A stretch of DNA of 64,000 bases from Polytrichum commune. Its lineage: Eukaryota; Streptophyta; Polytrichopsida; Polytrichales; Polytrichaceae. Within the stretch, counting starts at the first letter, position 1, and each line of letters opens with the position of its first letter. Positions 31,700 to 43,000 of this stretch are shown piece by piece. A model generated the notes under the pieces. The model saw only the letters and a program-made list of their open reading frames with translations, did not search any database and was not told the origin of the DNA. Position numbers and translations under genes: made by a program. The DNA lies in NCBI GenBank assembly GCA_950295325.1, contig OX485805.1, forward strand, positions 20,075,501 through 20,139,500, in the 5' to 3' direction.

Positions 31700-32575
31700 G
31701 CGTTTGTTCGTGTGACCACATCTCAGCTAGTTGTACCAAAAATCTGCTATGGCAACTTCAAAGTTGCCATTTAACTGGGAGCATCAAGAAAAATTCATGA
31801 TTATACATGTGGCATATATGATCAAAGTCTATTCCGGTCCAAGCAAATTGATTCTAAATATAGATCAAACTGCTCTACATGTTGTTCCAACCGGTGGTGA
31901 AATAACATGAAAGAGGAAATGTGCAAAATATGTACATGTTTTAAGAATGGATAATAAGAGATAAGTCATAGTGGTTGTATCAACAACTACCACCAGCAAA
32001 TCACTACCTCTTCAAGTGAACACTTCTAGAACAAGAGTGTGGTCACTTCCACCTACAAGAAATGCACACAAACAAGTTCTCACTTCACAAATTCATGCAA
32101 CCATTGGTTCACACAAGAAACTTCTAAGCAATTTATATAGAAGATCTTGTTGTCATATTATGAATCGTAGTGCAAATCTATGCATCTATTGTTAGATCAC
32201 AACTTGATCTAGTTAGTAGATTGTCGGAGCATTCATGTAAGTGCATAGTCTCGTGTGATGGTGAAGGGTAATCCGTGGATTTGTCTCCTTTACATCCATG
32301 CAAATTGCAACTAGCTGATGTGGTATTACAAAGGCCACTAAAGCAGGATTTCAAAATAAATCTCAATAAGTGGACCACCAATGTGATTAGATCAGAACCT
32401 AACAATGGAGACGTTGTGAAGGTTGACTTTGGACTTGCAAACTCAAAAAAACACCTTCTTGGTTGGTTTTTTGTGTTTGGATGTATATCAGTGGTTTGTA
32501 AGACAATGTGGAGCGTGGGTGGGCTAAGACATGTCTACAAAAAGCATTCAACCACGACTTTCAACTATTAGCCTT
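31700..32575 (+). pseudogene. Relic of a pogo/Tigger-like (DDE_1, CENP-B-type) transposase
   Basis: Readable blocks in transposase order: KLILNIDQTALHVVPTGG (about 31845-31900, first catalytic D at 31863-31865), NKR-VIVVVSTTT (31950-31990), LPLQV followed by VWSLPP (about 32000-32060), then CKLQLADVVLQRPLKQDF (about 32300-32355), KVDFGLANSKK and a GW-KTCLQKAF-type end near 32520-32570. These match the NxDQT, LPxQ and QPxDVxxxxxxK blocks of pogo-like DDE transposases. The reading is interrupted by several stops and frame changes and the middle catalytic part is poor, so the gene is dead. Two pogo-type ends or tails occur elsewhere in the window. Confidence 0.75.
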
Positions 32576-33849
32576 AGAGCCAAGTATTGCACATACCTTG
32601 TTCAAGTCACATAAGATAACAAAGAAGAAGCAAAAAAGATAGAGAGTACAAGATCTTGGACTTGTATGAAATTGACCTCATTTAGAGCATAGAGATCATG
32701 ATGTTGCAAAGTATCACCAAATCATCAAACAAAGAGCCTATCATCCCCATTGTCTTGTAGTTATTGAAGATGAAACAATTAACGTGTTCAAAAAATCCTT
32801 AATGAAGTAGAGCATTTGGGTGTCCTTATGCTTCAAAGCATGATACATACTCCTTTGATTCATTAAAGATGACATAGAGTAAGTAGGTTAGAAGTGTAAG
32901 GAAATGGCTAATTTTTTTGTGCAAATATGAGAGATAGAGTGGTACTAGGATGATTAGGTTTTCAAAGCCTGGCAATGGAGAGGTTTTTTCTAGAAACATG
33001 ATAAATTAGGTATAACACTATAGGGTGCGCATTATTTTAGGAACAATGTTATGTTGTCAGCATCGCTTCTTTCTTTTTAAAATTGATCAAGACATGAAAT
33101 TTTAGAAACATAAATCACTATATTTATCCTCCTCCATTGGCGTACTTCTACCTCTACAAGTGATTCTTACTAGCAAGATAGACCGTTAGTTTTACCAATA
33201 ATAAAGTTAAAGTCAAAAACAATTTGAATGTGTTGGTTTCTACTTCACGTTTCAAACAACCATTCATCAACCTTGGAGATCGGTATGCAATTCGCGGAGA
33301 CGATTCTACTACCCTACTATGAATCAAAACATAAAGAGCTCAATCTTCCTTTAGGTCAGAGAATAATATGGTTGGTTGATTGTTGACATGTTCATACAAG
33401 TGCATATATTTCGTGAGCTAAATCCAAAATTCTTGTTGTACATCTCTCCCAATCGCACTAGCATATTACAACTAGTAGACATGGTCCAATGAAAAGGAAG
33501 AACTGAGTGCTAAGTATAGGTGAACCGCTTGAATTTGATAAATACCCAGCTGAATCTTTGGAATATATCTCAAATAAGGGAAACATATATAAAAAAAATG
33601 AAAGATCACAACATGTATCTGGCTCAGTGTCCGAAAAGTTTTTGAAGTTTTTGAGGTTAATTGCCTACCTCTTTAAAAGGGCATAGGCTATTTCCCTCAT
33701 GGCATAGGTTGCATCCTACAATATCAAATTTTTGTAAGTTGAAAACCTTTTGAGTTTTTAAGTTACCTGCCAATTGCCTTCAAAACTAATTTTTAGTAGG
33801 TTAAAATCCTTCATATCTTTTAATGTTGTAGGGTTTTAATTCAAAATTT
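32576..33849. other. Gene-free region
   Basis: AT-rich, with no ORF of interest and no recognised repeat. The stretch 33600-33840 has many CATAGGTT/GTAGGTTAAAA-like motifs that recur at 34380-34540, suggesting a weak dispersed duplication. Confidence 0.35.
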
Positions 33850-33950
33850 GAGTACTAAGTGGTATCCTTGGCAGGAATTGAACCTGGCTAAGCCCTTCAC
33901 CACGTTTGAAGGCCAAGGATTAACCAACTCTTTTTTAAAGAGTTGGTTAT
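33850..33950 (-). repeat. tRNA-derived SINE head or tRNA pseudogene
   Basis: On the minus strand GGTTCAATTCC (33874-33884) is a perfect B box, set in a good T-arm (CCAGG-loop-CCTG). GAGTTGGTTAATCC upstream is A-box-like. The anticodon region does not have T before the anticodon and the acceptor stem is displaced, so it is not a working tRNA. A 29-nt palindrome (33921-33949) lies at its 5' side. Confidence 0.45.
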
Positions 33951-34156
33951 AATGAAAGGTTGCTAAAATTCAAATGAGTTCAAGGGTGAAAGTCCTCACC
34001 ATCTTTTGATTCAACCTCTACTATTCCTGCAAGATATTTCTCAGGATTAGTAAACAAGAATCGAAACTTTCTTGAATCCTTCCACAAAGATATAGCTTCC
34101 TCCAAAATAAACTCAAAATTTTTGGTTGGTCCTTCAATCGCCACCCGCATCACACT

Positions 34157-34161
<5 letters not shown>

Positions 34162-34193
<32 letters not shown>

Positions 34194-34216
34194 TTCACAG
34201 AGAGAGAGAGAGAGAA
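34162..34216. repeat. GA microsatellite
   Basis: Two runs of GA repeats separated by a short unique bridge (GATGCTTCACA). Confidence 0.95.
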
Positions 34217-35734
34217 GAGCTTATGAGAGAGGAGTTGTGATGAATGGTATTTGTAAAGATTGGCGGGAAGGGAGTTAGGGCTATTATTGATATCCGTCTA
34301 TGTGCCACCCAAGAGCCCCGAGTATTAGCCTAAAGATATGAACTTAGGTCAACTAATTTCCCAATTTGAAGAAGGATGAATGGCTAAAATCCTCTCTTTT
34401 AAAAACTTTGTAGGCAAAATTTCCTACATGTTTTTTATCACATAGGTTGATATCCTATGTTTTTAGATTGTCCATAGGCTCTTTGTCCTACACTTTCAAA
34501 ATTTTATAGGCTAAGTCACAAATTTTGTAGGCTGCATTTACACTAGCCTTAGGCTCTTGGCGGACTATGATCTGGCTGCTAGTTACAGATGAAGCGGTTG
34601 AGTTTGAGAAATATCCAATAACACCTATAACAGATGGATTTGATAACTGTGAAACCTTCACACTCACATCTGGGTTATTCTACATAAGGTACAGGGTGCT
34701 AAAACCAGCATCCCATCCAAAACCAACACCTATAAACGCCTCCCAATTGCCAACACTCTACAACCTTGAATTGTACCCAGCGGTGTAGGAGTGTCTGGGC
34801 CCACATAGTGATGGTTTTGGGTGCCATTAGTGGTGCCACCTCATAGCGGCCTCCACTACCTTCATGTAGGGTAGGTAACAGGCTCCACTCTATCATGGGT
34901 TGGTTCAAGGTGGGATTAGGATGGTTTGTCAATGCCTATTCTAGCCATTCTATTCACAACGCCCAGGAGGTAGGCCCACAAAGCACAAAAGGGTCATTTC
35001 CCGGGATGCAAGGTGACGGTTTTGCAAGTGAACCGGGTGGGATCATGGAGGTAACCGTGTGGCTTTGCGTACCATTACTACTTGGGCTTTGGTGTAGTTT
35101 GGGTCTAGTACCCAACTATGCCGTGTTGGTTCTAGGCAATGAAGGTGGAGGTCCTCATCACATGCGAGGTTGCCATACACAGGGCCTATGGATTGGTTTA
35201 AGAAAGCAGGTAGTTTTGACTTTGAATATTCATCAAATATTCAATTGAGACTAAAAGTATTCTTTCTTTCTTTCTTTCTTGATACCTATGTTTAGCCCAA
35301 AGGCTAGTATGAAAACATATTCTATATATCAACCACATAGCCATGTGTATGTGCAATAGCTTAAAGTGTTGGTGAAAGCACCCTCTACCTTACTGCACAA
35401 TGGAGAAACACCAAGTGGTTGCACACCGATGCCACAACAAAAACACTTGTACCTACGTAGATGATCTTTTTGACGGCATCACCCATGTAAGATTTTCCCG
35501 ACTCTATAGCCTACAAACTCCTAGAAAACAAAAGGGCACTTTAGAGGTCAAGTACGACCAACTCATAACTCAAAGATGTTGTTGACTTCCTTCTAGTTTC
35601 ATAGCAGTCACCAAGAAGATGACATTTTAAATGATAAGACTGACCAGATAACTTACCACCACCTTCTTCATCCTAAAACTGTTGTAGGACAGGGTGATGC
35701 CTTGAAAGTTCCCGGTAACAAGCAAGTACGGTAG
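34217..35734. other. Gene-free region with a solo arm of the 2.2-kb element
   Basis: GTTACAGATGAAGCGGTTGA at about 34577-34596, running on to 34625, matches the right arm at 20530-20570. At 34770-35210 the sequence is GC-richer with an ORF (34895-35248) lacking family signs. A TTTC microsatellite lies at 35258-35281. No gene is recognised. Confidence 0.4.
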
Positions 35735-36172
35735 AAACTTAGAAAGAAATACCATAATATAACCCGTGACAATAAGGTGATTCGCATTGAAGATATGGTC
35801 TTACGATCAATCACATAATTTTCCAAGATAGACGAGAAGGATTCGTGGAGAATGCAAGTTGTTTCATATTTTTCCGCCCTATACAAAAAATGCTACAATT
35901 TTTCAAAGTGGAAAGTTGTCCAAACCTCTACTCGTTCATTAGTTTCTCCCTACACCAAACATGGTAATTCGCATTTCCATACAGAACATCGCCTAAATCG
36001 GTTACCTCATGAGTACATTAACACTTGACTCCCATTGGCTACACTAAGTGTACACGCATTGAAGTTGCCGCCAAGCCATGATCGGTTTTAGAAATGGCAC
36101 TTCACCATTATGACGGCCGTCTAGTGCACGGGTAGAGGGTAGTTAACGGGGTATGATATTTCTACCTTAGTT
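35735..36172. mobile_element. MITE with AAGGTAGAAATACC-type ends, copy 2 (inverted)
   Basis: It aligns in reverse orientation with 19964-20392 over its whole length, including the TTTCTACCTTA end at the right. Confidence 0.6.
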
Positions 36173-38087
36173 TTTAGATAAGGGAACATGCATAGGAGCT
36201 TTCAAAGATGACTAAAACATCGATATCCAAACTCGGTCATAATCATTAAAACAATAGGATTCAAACACACTAAATATTGGTTTAGTCATTTAAAGATCAT
36301 TCAAATACATGAATGTAGTCATTCCCTTTTGGTTTGTTATTGCATGTAGTTACATTTGCAAAATGGAGATGATTCAAATCTATTCTAGAGGCATGAATCA
36401 ATGTGGGGAAAAAGAGACAACATCACATGTCAAAACGAAGCAAATCCATGTGAATCTAGCATCATGCTCCAATGTGTTGTTGAATCTAGCATTGCTCAAA
36501 CATTCAAGACTATGAAGATGAAGCATCTACAGTAAATATTATATCTAGTATCACCAACAATAATTGTCTTGCTCAATACAAGTTCTAAATTGTGGTATAG
36601 TGTCACCAACACTAAATGTTAAGCCAACATTATTTGTCATTCTTTGTAAAGAAATTGGGGGATTATAGATTTACAATGTTGCAATTACTGCCATTTACCA
36701 AGTGAGATTTCATCCAAATTTCAATCATCCATAATAACATTTCATCACAAGTTGCTGCACAATAGAAGGTAGGGCTTTGGCCAATGGATGAAATCATCCA
36801 TCATCCATGATAGTATTTGTTCACTTATTCATAAGAAGTGTCATATGAAAAGCTACCATAGTGACATAAAATACCACATGACAATAAATATCATATTTAG
36901 TGTAGCACAAAAACCCATGTCTTTAGCATGAAACCTACGTCTTGATTTAAATACAATTAGTGCCACAAACTATAGTAGATGAGGATGAACTTTCAATGCA
37001 TCAACATTGATAGGAAAGGATTTTTGCAAGGTCCTAGTGTGGGTTTTATGGTGTTCTAGGTGAATGTCCGTTGCCTGATACACCACGGTGACAAGGGCTA
37101 TGTGGGGTCCGTATTTGGCTCATGTGTTTGTTGTCCTATCTCATTTAAATATTTTATGGACACAAGGGAGTTTTGTATTTCTCTTATTTTCCTTGATTAT
37201 GGCTTTGCATAATATCGTTTTCTAAAATTTTAACAAATCCCCTATGTATTTACCAATACTTTTGTGTCACATTCCTTGAAAGCTTTTAATTTTTCACTCC
37301 CTTGTAATTTCAATTATTTTCTATCAAAATATAGAGCCCTCTATGGTACTACCACAACATATTCCCTACCGCAATAATAATAATAATAATAATAACAACA
37401 ACAACAACAAATTAACCCGACATTCAACAACTCAAACTAAACAATTGGAGAGTCAACCCCCTCTTCACCGCTACCACATGCATGAGAGGGGCAAAACATG
37501 AACACTCATTCCAAACACTTGAACAACTTAACATACTCCCAAATGAAATTAAACAATTGATGAAAAACATCCATTGCAACTTCATAAAAATACTTCACAT
37601 ACCTAATATTAAACAAAACAAAATTGGATAACCAACCACCCATTGACCCACCTTGAAATGTAGCCAACATATATAGTCCTACCTCTTTAATATGAAAACC
37701 TTGATATATTGACACAAATTTTGTAAACCAAACTTTCTAGTTAGAATCTACCTCTATAGTACAATCGTGACATTATTACTATGACACTCTTGGACCTCCA
37801 AAATGTCATATTACAAAGGTAATAAATGCATAAATGGTGGGTCAGACACATGTCTAGCTACATAGTTATTATGAAATATATGTAACTTTTACATATGAAA
37901 TGTGGATAAAAGAAATTTTAATGTAAAAATGGTGTTAAAACATGACAACTAAGGGAACTAGGTTCTCTATCTCAAAACCTAATCAAAGAGACTCATTAGC
38001 TTTTGTCTTTTTCACAACAATTTTTCACCTAAACCCTAAATCAAGGTGCACAATCTATTTTCAACCATTTGGGACTCAGTCATGGGG
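36173..38087. other. Gene-free AT-rich region
   Basis: It holds an AAT/AAC trinucleotide tract at 37371-37410 and otherwise nothing recognisable. ORFs at 36309-36515 and 37506-37715 have no family signature. Confidence 0.4.
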
Positions 38088-38967
38088 AGGTCACTGGCAA
38101 AAATCCTAGAAACAACGTGCAATAAAAAATAAGGTCTAATATATTCATTATAGGTAAATTTTGCAAAAAATGTACATATAATATAGGGGGTTTTAAAATA
38201 GTGAAACATGTTTACATGTTAAATACCATCACATATAATGGCCTCTTTTATCTAGTCAATACATGTAAAATAACAAGGAAACAATTACTAGAGGTAGCGG
38301 GTCTAGGGTAGGGTCTGTGCTAGTGGATGAAAGAAAGCTATTTTCCGTTGAAAATGCTTGGATGGATGACTTCGCACGCCAGCTTGCTTGAACGATACTG
38401 AACCAACGGTTCCAATGTGGTGTTAATGGTCTCTATCCACGTGTCGGGAGGGAAAATTTTGGCACTTTGTTTGACTTTATTTCACAATCTAAGACAATGC
38501 TTTAGTTGCATGCCTTTGCCTTAGGTTTATTGTTTTGATTTAGTTCATGTGAGTTTAGCATTGTGATTGAACTTCATAATTCATAATTGTGAGAAGAGTT
38601 ATGTCCTTCATGAAAAAAATTGTCGTTTATAGAACCCAAGAAAAAAATGGGGTGTACGAAATAAAAAACGATTCAAGAAAAAAAAATGGGACAACAGTTG
38701 GGCTCCAAGGAAGAAAAAGAATTGGGGTAAAGTCAAAAAAGTTGGTTACTTGGAGTACAAGGAAAAAAATGCGGTATAAATAAAATAGGGTATTTTTAAA
38801 TGATTCCCCCAAAAAACTATAATGATTGATAGGGTGTATTAAAGTACAAGCATTTACCTTTATTTTGAGAAATACCGTACCTTATAATATTTTCTGCAAG
38901 GTAAATAACCCCCCGATAAATAAGTCCCAAGCGCACGTGTATGCATTAATTAAAGAGGGAGTGACCT
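38088..38967. repeat. Dispersed repeat family, copy 2 (880 bp)
   Basis: It aligns with 30521-31133 at both sides (starts AGGTCACTGGCAAAAATCC, ends GGGAGTGACCT). The middle (about 38505-38785) has extra A-rich sequence with repeated AAAAAAATGGG motifs, absent from copy 1. A 64-residue Lys-rich ORF in it is a product of this low complexity. Confidence 0.65.
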
Positions 38968-39000
38968 CCAAATGGACTCAATATTTATTAAACTTCTTTA

Positions 39001-39300
39001 ATATGCATAGTGTTGGAAAGCCTATTGTAATTGCGCTTCTTTTGGTGGTACTTTTTCTCAATTTTATGTTGTATTGCCAGAGTTATGATAGTTTGAAGGT
39101 TGGTTGGGTTTTAGAAGTTGATTTTAAGATAACAATGTTCTTTTGCACATTCAGAGGTCAATATGATCTTAACATTGTGAAATGCATATTGTTGGAAAGC
39201 TATTGAGATTGTGCTTCTTTGGGTGGTACTTTTGCTCGATTATGAGTTGTATTGGCATAGTTATGATTGTTTGAAGGGTGGTTGAGTTTTAGATGTTGAA
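39001..39300. repeat. Tandem duplication, period about 181 bp
   Basis: ATATGCATAGTGTTGGAAAGC at 39001 and AATGCATATTGTTGGAAAGC at 39181 start two diverged units that each continue to GTTGATTTTAAGAT- or GTTGAATGTAAAAG-like text. Confidence 0.7.
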
Positions 39301-39339
39301 TGTAAAAGGAGTTGATTGACCTCCACCTATTGTAAAATT

Positions 39340-39740
39340 GGAAGATTCTCCATATCTGCTCACTTGTTAGCTACATCTTGATGGACAACCCATTAGATTT
39401 TACTCTTGCAAACATAATGAAATTGCATGCCATATCAGAGAAGTTGAATAAGATGTCTGTTGGTAATTTGAAATCGCAACACCAACAGACTTTTGTTGCC
39501 TTCTTCAAGTCCACATAGACATCATGAAAAAAAAAATTGCATAATTGTAAAGACACTTGAAATAGTATTTATTCTATATATGTGGCCAAATATCTAATGT
39601 GTGTTTTTGTGAAGCACCTCGTTATTATGACAAAGTTCTCATGTTTGTCATATTATTGAATTTGTGACACCTCGATAATATATAGTAGTTTTCTCATTTG
39701 CCACACGTGCCACTAGGATTTGATTGACCTATGGAGCCCA
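39340..39740 (+). pseudogene. Relic related to the pogo-like element at 49 kb
   Basis: The plus strand reads KLNKMSVGNLKSQHQQTFVAFF near 39435-39500, paralleled by KMTVANLGRQHQRFLDSYF near 49450-49520. Both are followed by TGTCATATTA and ACACCTC-ATAAT-type motifs that resemble the CTCGTTATAACGACA ends of pogo elements. It is the tail of a decayed transposon gene. Confidence 0.4.
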
Positions 39741-40489
39741 CCTCTTGAAAGGAAGTAACCTTACCTTGAAGCTTGGTAAAACATGACCGAGATAAAGAAG
39801 ACAATGCTACCAATACGCTAGTGGCAAAATACAAACTCGCATTCTCTCTTTTTTATTTATTCATAAATTTTTGCAATGTGATGCATTTTGGTTAGTATGA
39901 CCACACAAGGAAATCCAACATATTTGTTGTCTAGCAGACTGAATCATTACGATAGCTTAGGGAGGCTCATAAAGCTGTATGCGCAGTGTAAATTTATGAT
40001 ACATTGCTTTTTGGCTCAGGCACCAAGTACAACAAAGGAATATATCCCGAGTGCAACAGAAATTAAAGAGCTGATGATGATTTCATCATGTATGAAGTTT
40101 CTCTTGTGATATTGCACAATAAAGTCAAATTGCATTCAAGATCCTACCATTGTGAAGCATCGTCTACTGCAATTCAACCGTGCATGGCTTCTCATCTTCA
40201 AAGAAAATAGTGAATGTACATAAAGATCAGAGCTTGTAATTGGTACCCTTGACGAAAAATATTGACACAAAGGTCGGCAACAAGTCTTCTACTCAGGAAA
40301 ACCTCCACCGTGGCCATTAATTAAGAAGCTGAACTACTACTCCTGAACATTCCGGTCTGATCGGATGCATTACCTTACAATGTGAAGCCTGGAGGATTCA
40401 TGGTGTGTATGCACAAGAAGCATCTATGCAATGCTACATAGTTGATCAGATGCTGATGAAAGTGCGTACCTCCCAATCCGTACTTCCCA
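39741..40489. other. Spacer downstream of CYP74
   Basis: No gene is recognised. The last few hundred bases before 40490 are expected to include the 3' UTR of the minus-strand CYP74 gene. Confidence 0.4.
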
Positions 40490-41902
40490 TCAGTACTTTT
40501 TCAAGTCGGTGAACACCAACTTGGTGGAAACCCCGGATCCCTCAACGGACAATGTGAATTCCTGGTATCTGTTGAACATCTCCGCCACAAATGCAAGCGA
40601 CATGGTAACCACCAGTTGCTTCCCAGGACACTGCTTGTTATGGACGGTGGGATTCTCGGTTTCCGGGCCATTCGACCAAAACACATGCGCAAGCATTTTC
40701 TCGCCCTCAGGTCCCATGAACCTCTTGGGCACGAACGTGTCGGGGTTATCAAACACCTTAGGATCCTTAGTAACGAAAGGCTGGAATCCAAACAACATCT
40801 CCCCCTTCTTCACTTGGAAGGAAGCATCATGTGACTCGATGATGAGGTCTGTCTTGGCCTTGGCGTATTGATATGGGACAGGTGGCTTCAACCGAAATGC
40901 TTCATACACAACCGATTTCACAAGAGCCATTGTTTGGATTGTCTTCATGTCAAGAATCCCTCCGTTTGCTGCAACGGCAGATTTCACCTCCTCCGACAGC
41001 TCCTTTTGAAGTGGAGCTCCGGCCTGGCCAATAAAGCCTATGAGCTCCGGGAAGAAGATGTTGAAACCTCCATAGCCGTTGAACGAGAGGAAGAAGAGCA
41101 AATTTGCACATGCCTCGTCCCGGTCAAGCCCTAGGGTTCCGGCATGGTCTAACGCCTCGGTGGCATAGGTTTTGATAAACTTGTAAATCGCATCATACTT
41201 GGATTGCACTAAGAAAGATGGAATAGGAATGGTGTGCACAATTTCCTCCACAGGGTGAGGAAGGCCAGTGCCTCCGGCGATAGGGAGGAGCTGTGGTGCA
41301 GTCCATGTTGAGGCATCTGCACCCCCATTTTTCCCCAAGCTTGCTTCACCGGGCGCCACAGGGTCACGGTGCACCACAGCTCGAAACAGAAAATTGAAGG
41401 CGAACTGCACACACTCGTCGGAAAAATTTGCTTTCTGGCCTTTGGCTATGGCGTCCTCCCAGATGGTGAATGACTCGCCGATGGCCTTGTCAAACTCTGG
41501 GAAGAACTTTGGCCCGTTCATGCGCAGGATGTCAAAGCAGAACTGTTTGAGCTGTGTGTGACGCTCTTCGGATGGGTCGAGATATGAGAGTACGCGGTAG
41601 CCTCCGGTGAACATGGTGCTTGGCATGTAGGTTCCCACGAACACATCGCGCTTCTCCACCTTGCTTACGTCAAACAGGATTGGGAAGCTCTTCTGGTCAA
41701 GGAGGCAGATCACACGGGCATCGGAGGCTATTGGTGGTCCGGGCGGCATGTTGCACCGGAATACCGTGCTGTTGTATTTTGCTACCCTGTCTTCGTAAAA
41801 TTTTTGCTCTCCCTCGATCCAGAAGTAGTCCAGCCTATCCTTCACCGCTCCGAAGTACGGAACACCATAGTCTCCGGGAATCTCCTTCAAAGGAAGTGCC
41901 AT
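40490..41902 (-). CDS. CYP74: CYP74-family cytochrome P450 (allene oxide synthase / hydroperoxide lyase type)
   Basis: A complete intronless gene encoding 470 residues, with ATG at 41902 in a good context (ATGGC). CYP74 enzymes rearrange or cleave fatty acid hydroperoxides without O2 or a reductase, leading to oxylipins such as OPDA/jasmonates or aldehydes. Hallmarks seen: IPGDYGVPYFG near the N-terminus, VFRCNMPPGPP, FVGTYMPSTMFTGGYRVLSYLDPSE (in two parts, about 126-150; an F sits in the TMFTGGYR block, as in allene oxide synthases rather than lyases), an I-helix FLSFNGYGGFN lacking the oxygen-activating Thr, ExxR in YEAFRL, and the haem loop NKQCPGK with ligand C425. The protein starts directly at the catalytic domain, with no plastid transit peptide, unlike most angiosperm allene oxide synthases. 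The subfamily (AOS, HPL, divinyl ether or epoxyalcohol synthase) cannot be fixed by eye; AOS is favoured. Confidence 0.93.
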   Translation of the reverse strand: MALPLKEIPGDYGVPYFGAVKDRLDYFWIEGEQKFYEDRVAKYNSTVFRCNMPPGPPIASDARVICLLDQKSFPILFDVSKVEKRDVFVGTYMPSTMFTGGYRVLSYLDPSEERHTQLKQFCFDILRMNGPKFFPEFDKAIGESFTIWEDAIAKGQKANFSDECVQFAFNFLFRAVVHRDPVAPGEASLGKNGGADASTWTAPQLLPIAGGTGLPHPVEEIVHTIPIPSFLVQSKYDAIYKFIKTYATEALDHAGTLGLDRDEACANLLFFLSFNGYGGFNIFFPELIGFIGQAGAPLQKELSEEVKSAVAANGGILDMKTIQTMALVKSVVYEAFRLKPPVPYQYAKAKTDLIIESHDASFQVKKGEMLFGFQPFVTKDPKVFDNPDTFVPKRFMGPEGEKMLAHVFWSNGPETENPTVHNKQCPGKQLVVTMSLAFVAEMFNRYQEFTLSVEGSGVSTKLVFTDLKKY

Positions 41903-43000
41903 GACTATTGTTTATCAAATTAGCACTTCAACAGTTGATGATCAACGTCCCTCAACAAAGTCTTCGTAAAGACCGTTCACCTGCAACGATGCAACTCGAT
42001 TATAAGAATATCGAACGTTGTGCAAATCTCTAATATTCCTCAAACCTCTCTCTTCTCAAACTTGGATATTCTTTTTCTCAAACTTGTCAAAAGTCCTGCA
42101 AACACAACTAATGTATGCACAGCTGTGAGCAATCTCTCTAACTCTACACCTGATCCACTGACAACTTCACTTCACATCACAGAATAATTCATCTTTGCAA
42201 AGCTCCTCGACCTACGCCCACTAGCTGCAACTTGACTAATAATAAGGAGGATGTTGTCCAACGTTGTGCAGATCTCTATTTCTCAGTGTCAAAGTTTGAA
42301 AAGATTTAATGTGATCTCTCTCAAACTTCTCAAACTTCGATCCCTCAAATCTCTCCAAATTTCGCAAAACCCCTGCAGACACAGTGCAACATGCACAGCA
42401 GTAACACCTCTGAAGCCAAAGTGAGCAGCCTCTCTAAGTACTTACGGTCCTGACTGGTCCAGCAGCTGAAGATCGATCAGCCCTGCACTTCCCTTCCCTT
42501 CCCTTCCCTTCCCTTCACTTCACGGACATTTTCGCAAAGTTCGACCAACTTCTTCGTCGCTAGCTGCCGCTAGATGAGGTTTTAGATTTGCGTGGTGCAG
42601 ATCGATAGACTACTTACTTTGAGCCTCAAACCCCCTGTTGCTGCAGACACATGAATGCATGCGGAGCTCGTGTAGCAGACTCATCCAAGTTAAGATGCCG
42701 TACAATTCAAATCCACGGATTACACCCGATTCCACTCTGAGGTTCCTCTGATCTCTATTCAGGGTCCTGAACTTCAGGTACGATAGAGTTTGTCTCGATT
42801 CTCTTGATGACGTCGTGGCCGGTAACTTGATCTGCTAGCTGCAAGTGGGCACTGTCGCAAGCACGTGCTTAGATCGAGTGTACAAAGAACAATGTGTCGT
42901 CACTAGGATGACAGTGCGCGCCGTAAACTTTATTTACTGAATGATCTGCTTTTCAGATAGAAACTTGTGATCATCATCCTACGTTCTTTGAAATGGGTAG
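41903..43000 (-). promoter_or_regulatory. CYP74 upstream region
   Basis: It contains CT/CA-rich leader-like sequence with repeated CAAACTTCTCAAACTT motifs and two diverged copies of an AACGTTGTGCAAATCTC / AACGTTGTGCAGATCTC block (about 42012 and 42262). A CCCTT microsatellite lies at 42490-42520. A perfect 12-bp palindrome AAGCACGTGCTT (42859-42870) includes a G-box, about 960 bp upstream of the start codon. Jasmonate-pathway genes are often controlled through G-boxes by MYC factors; its use here is inference. Confidence 0.35.

Noticed and set aside
30521-38967. The two direct repeats as LTRs of one 8.4-kb retrotransposon
   Set aside because: No TG...CA ends, primer site or retroviral-type genes between them; the interior holds a DNA-transposon relic and gene-free DNA.
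40501-41904. Several ORFs antisense to or overlapping CYP74
   Set aside because: Shadows of a GC-rich conserved gene; none has its own family signature.
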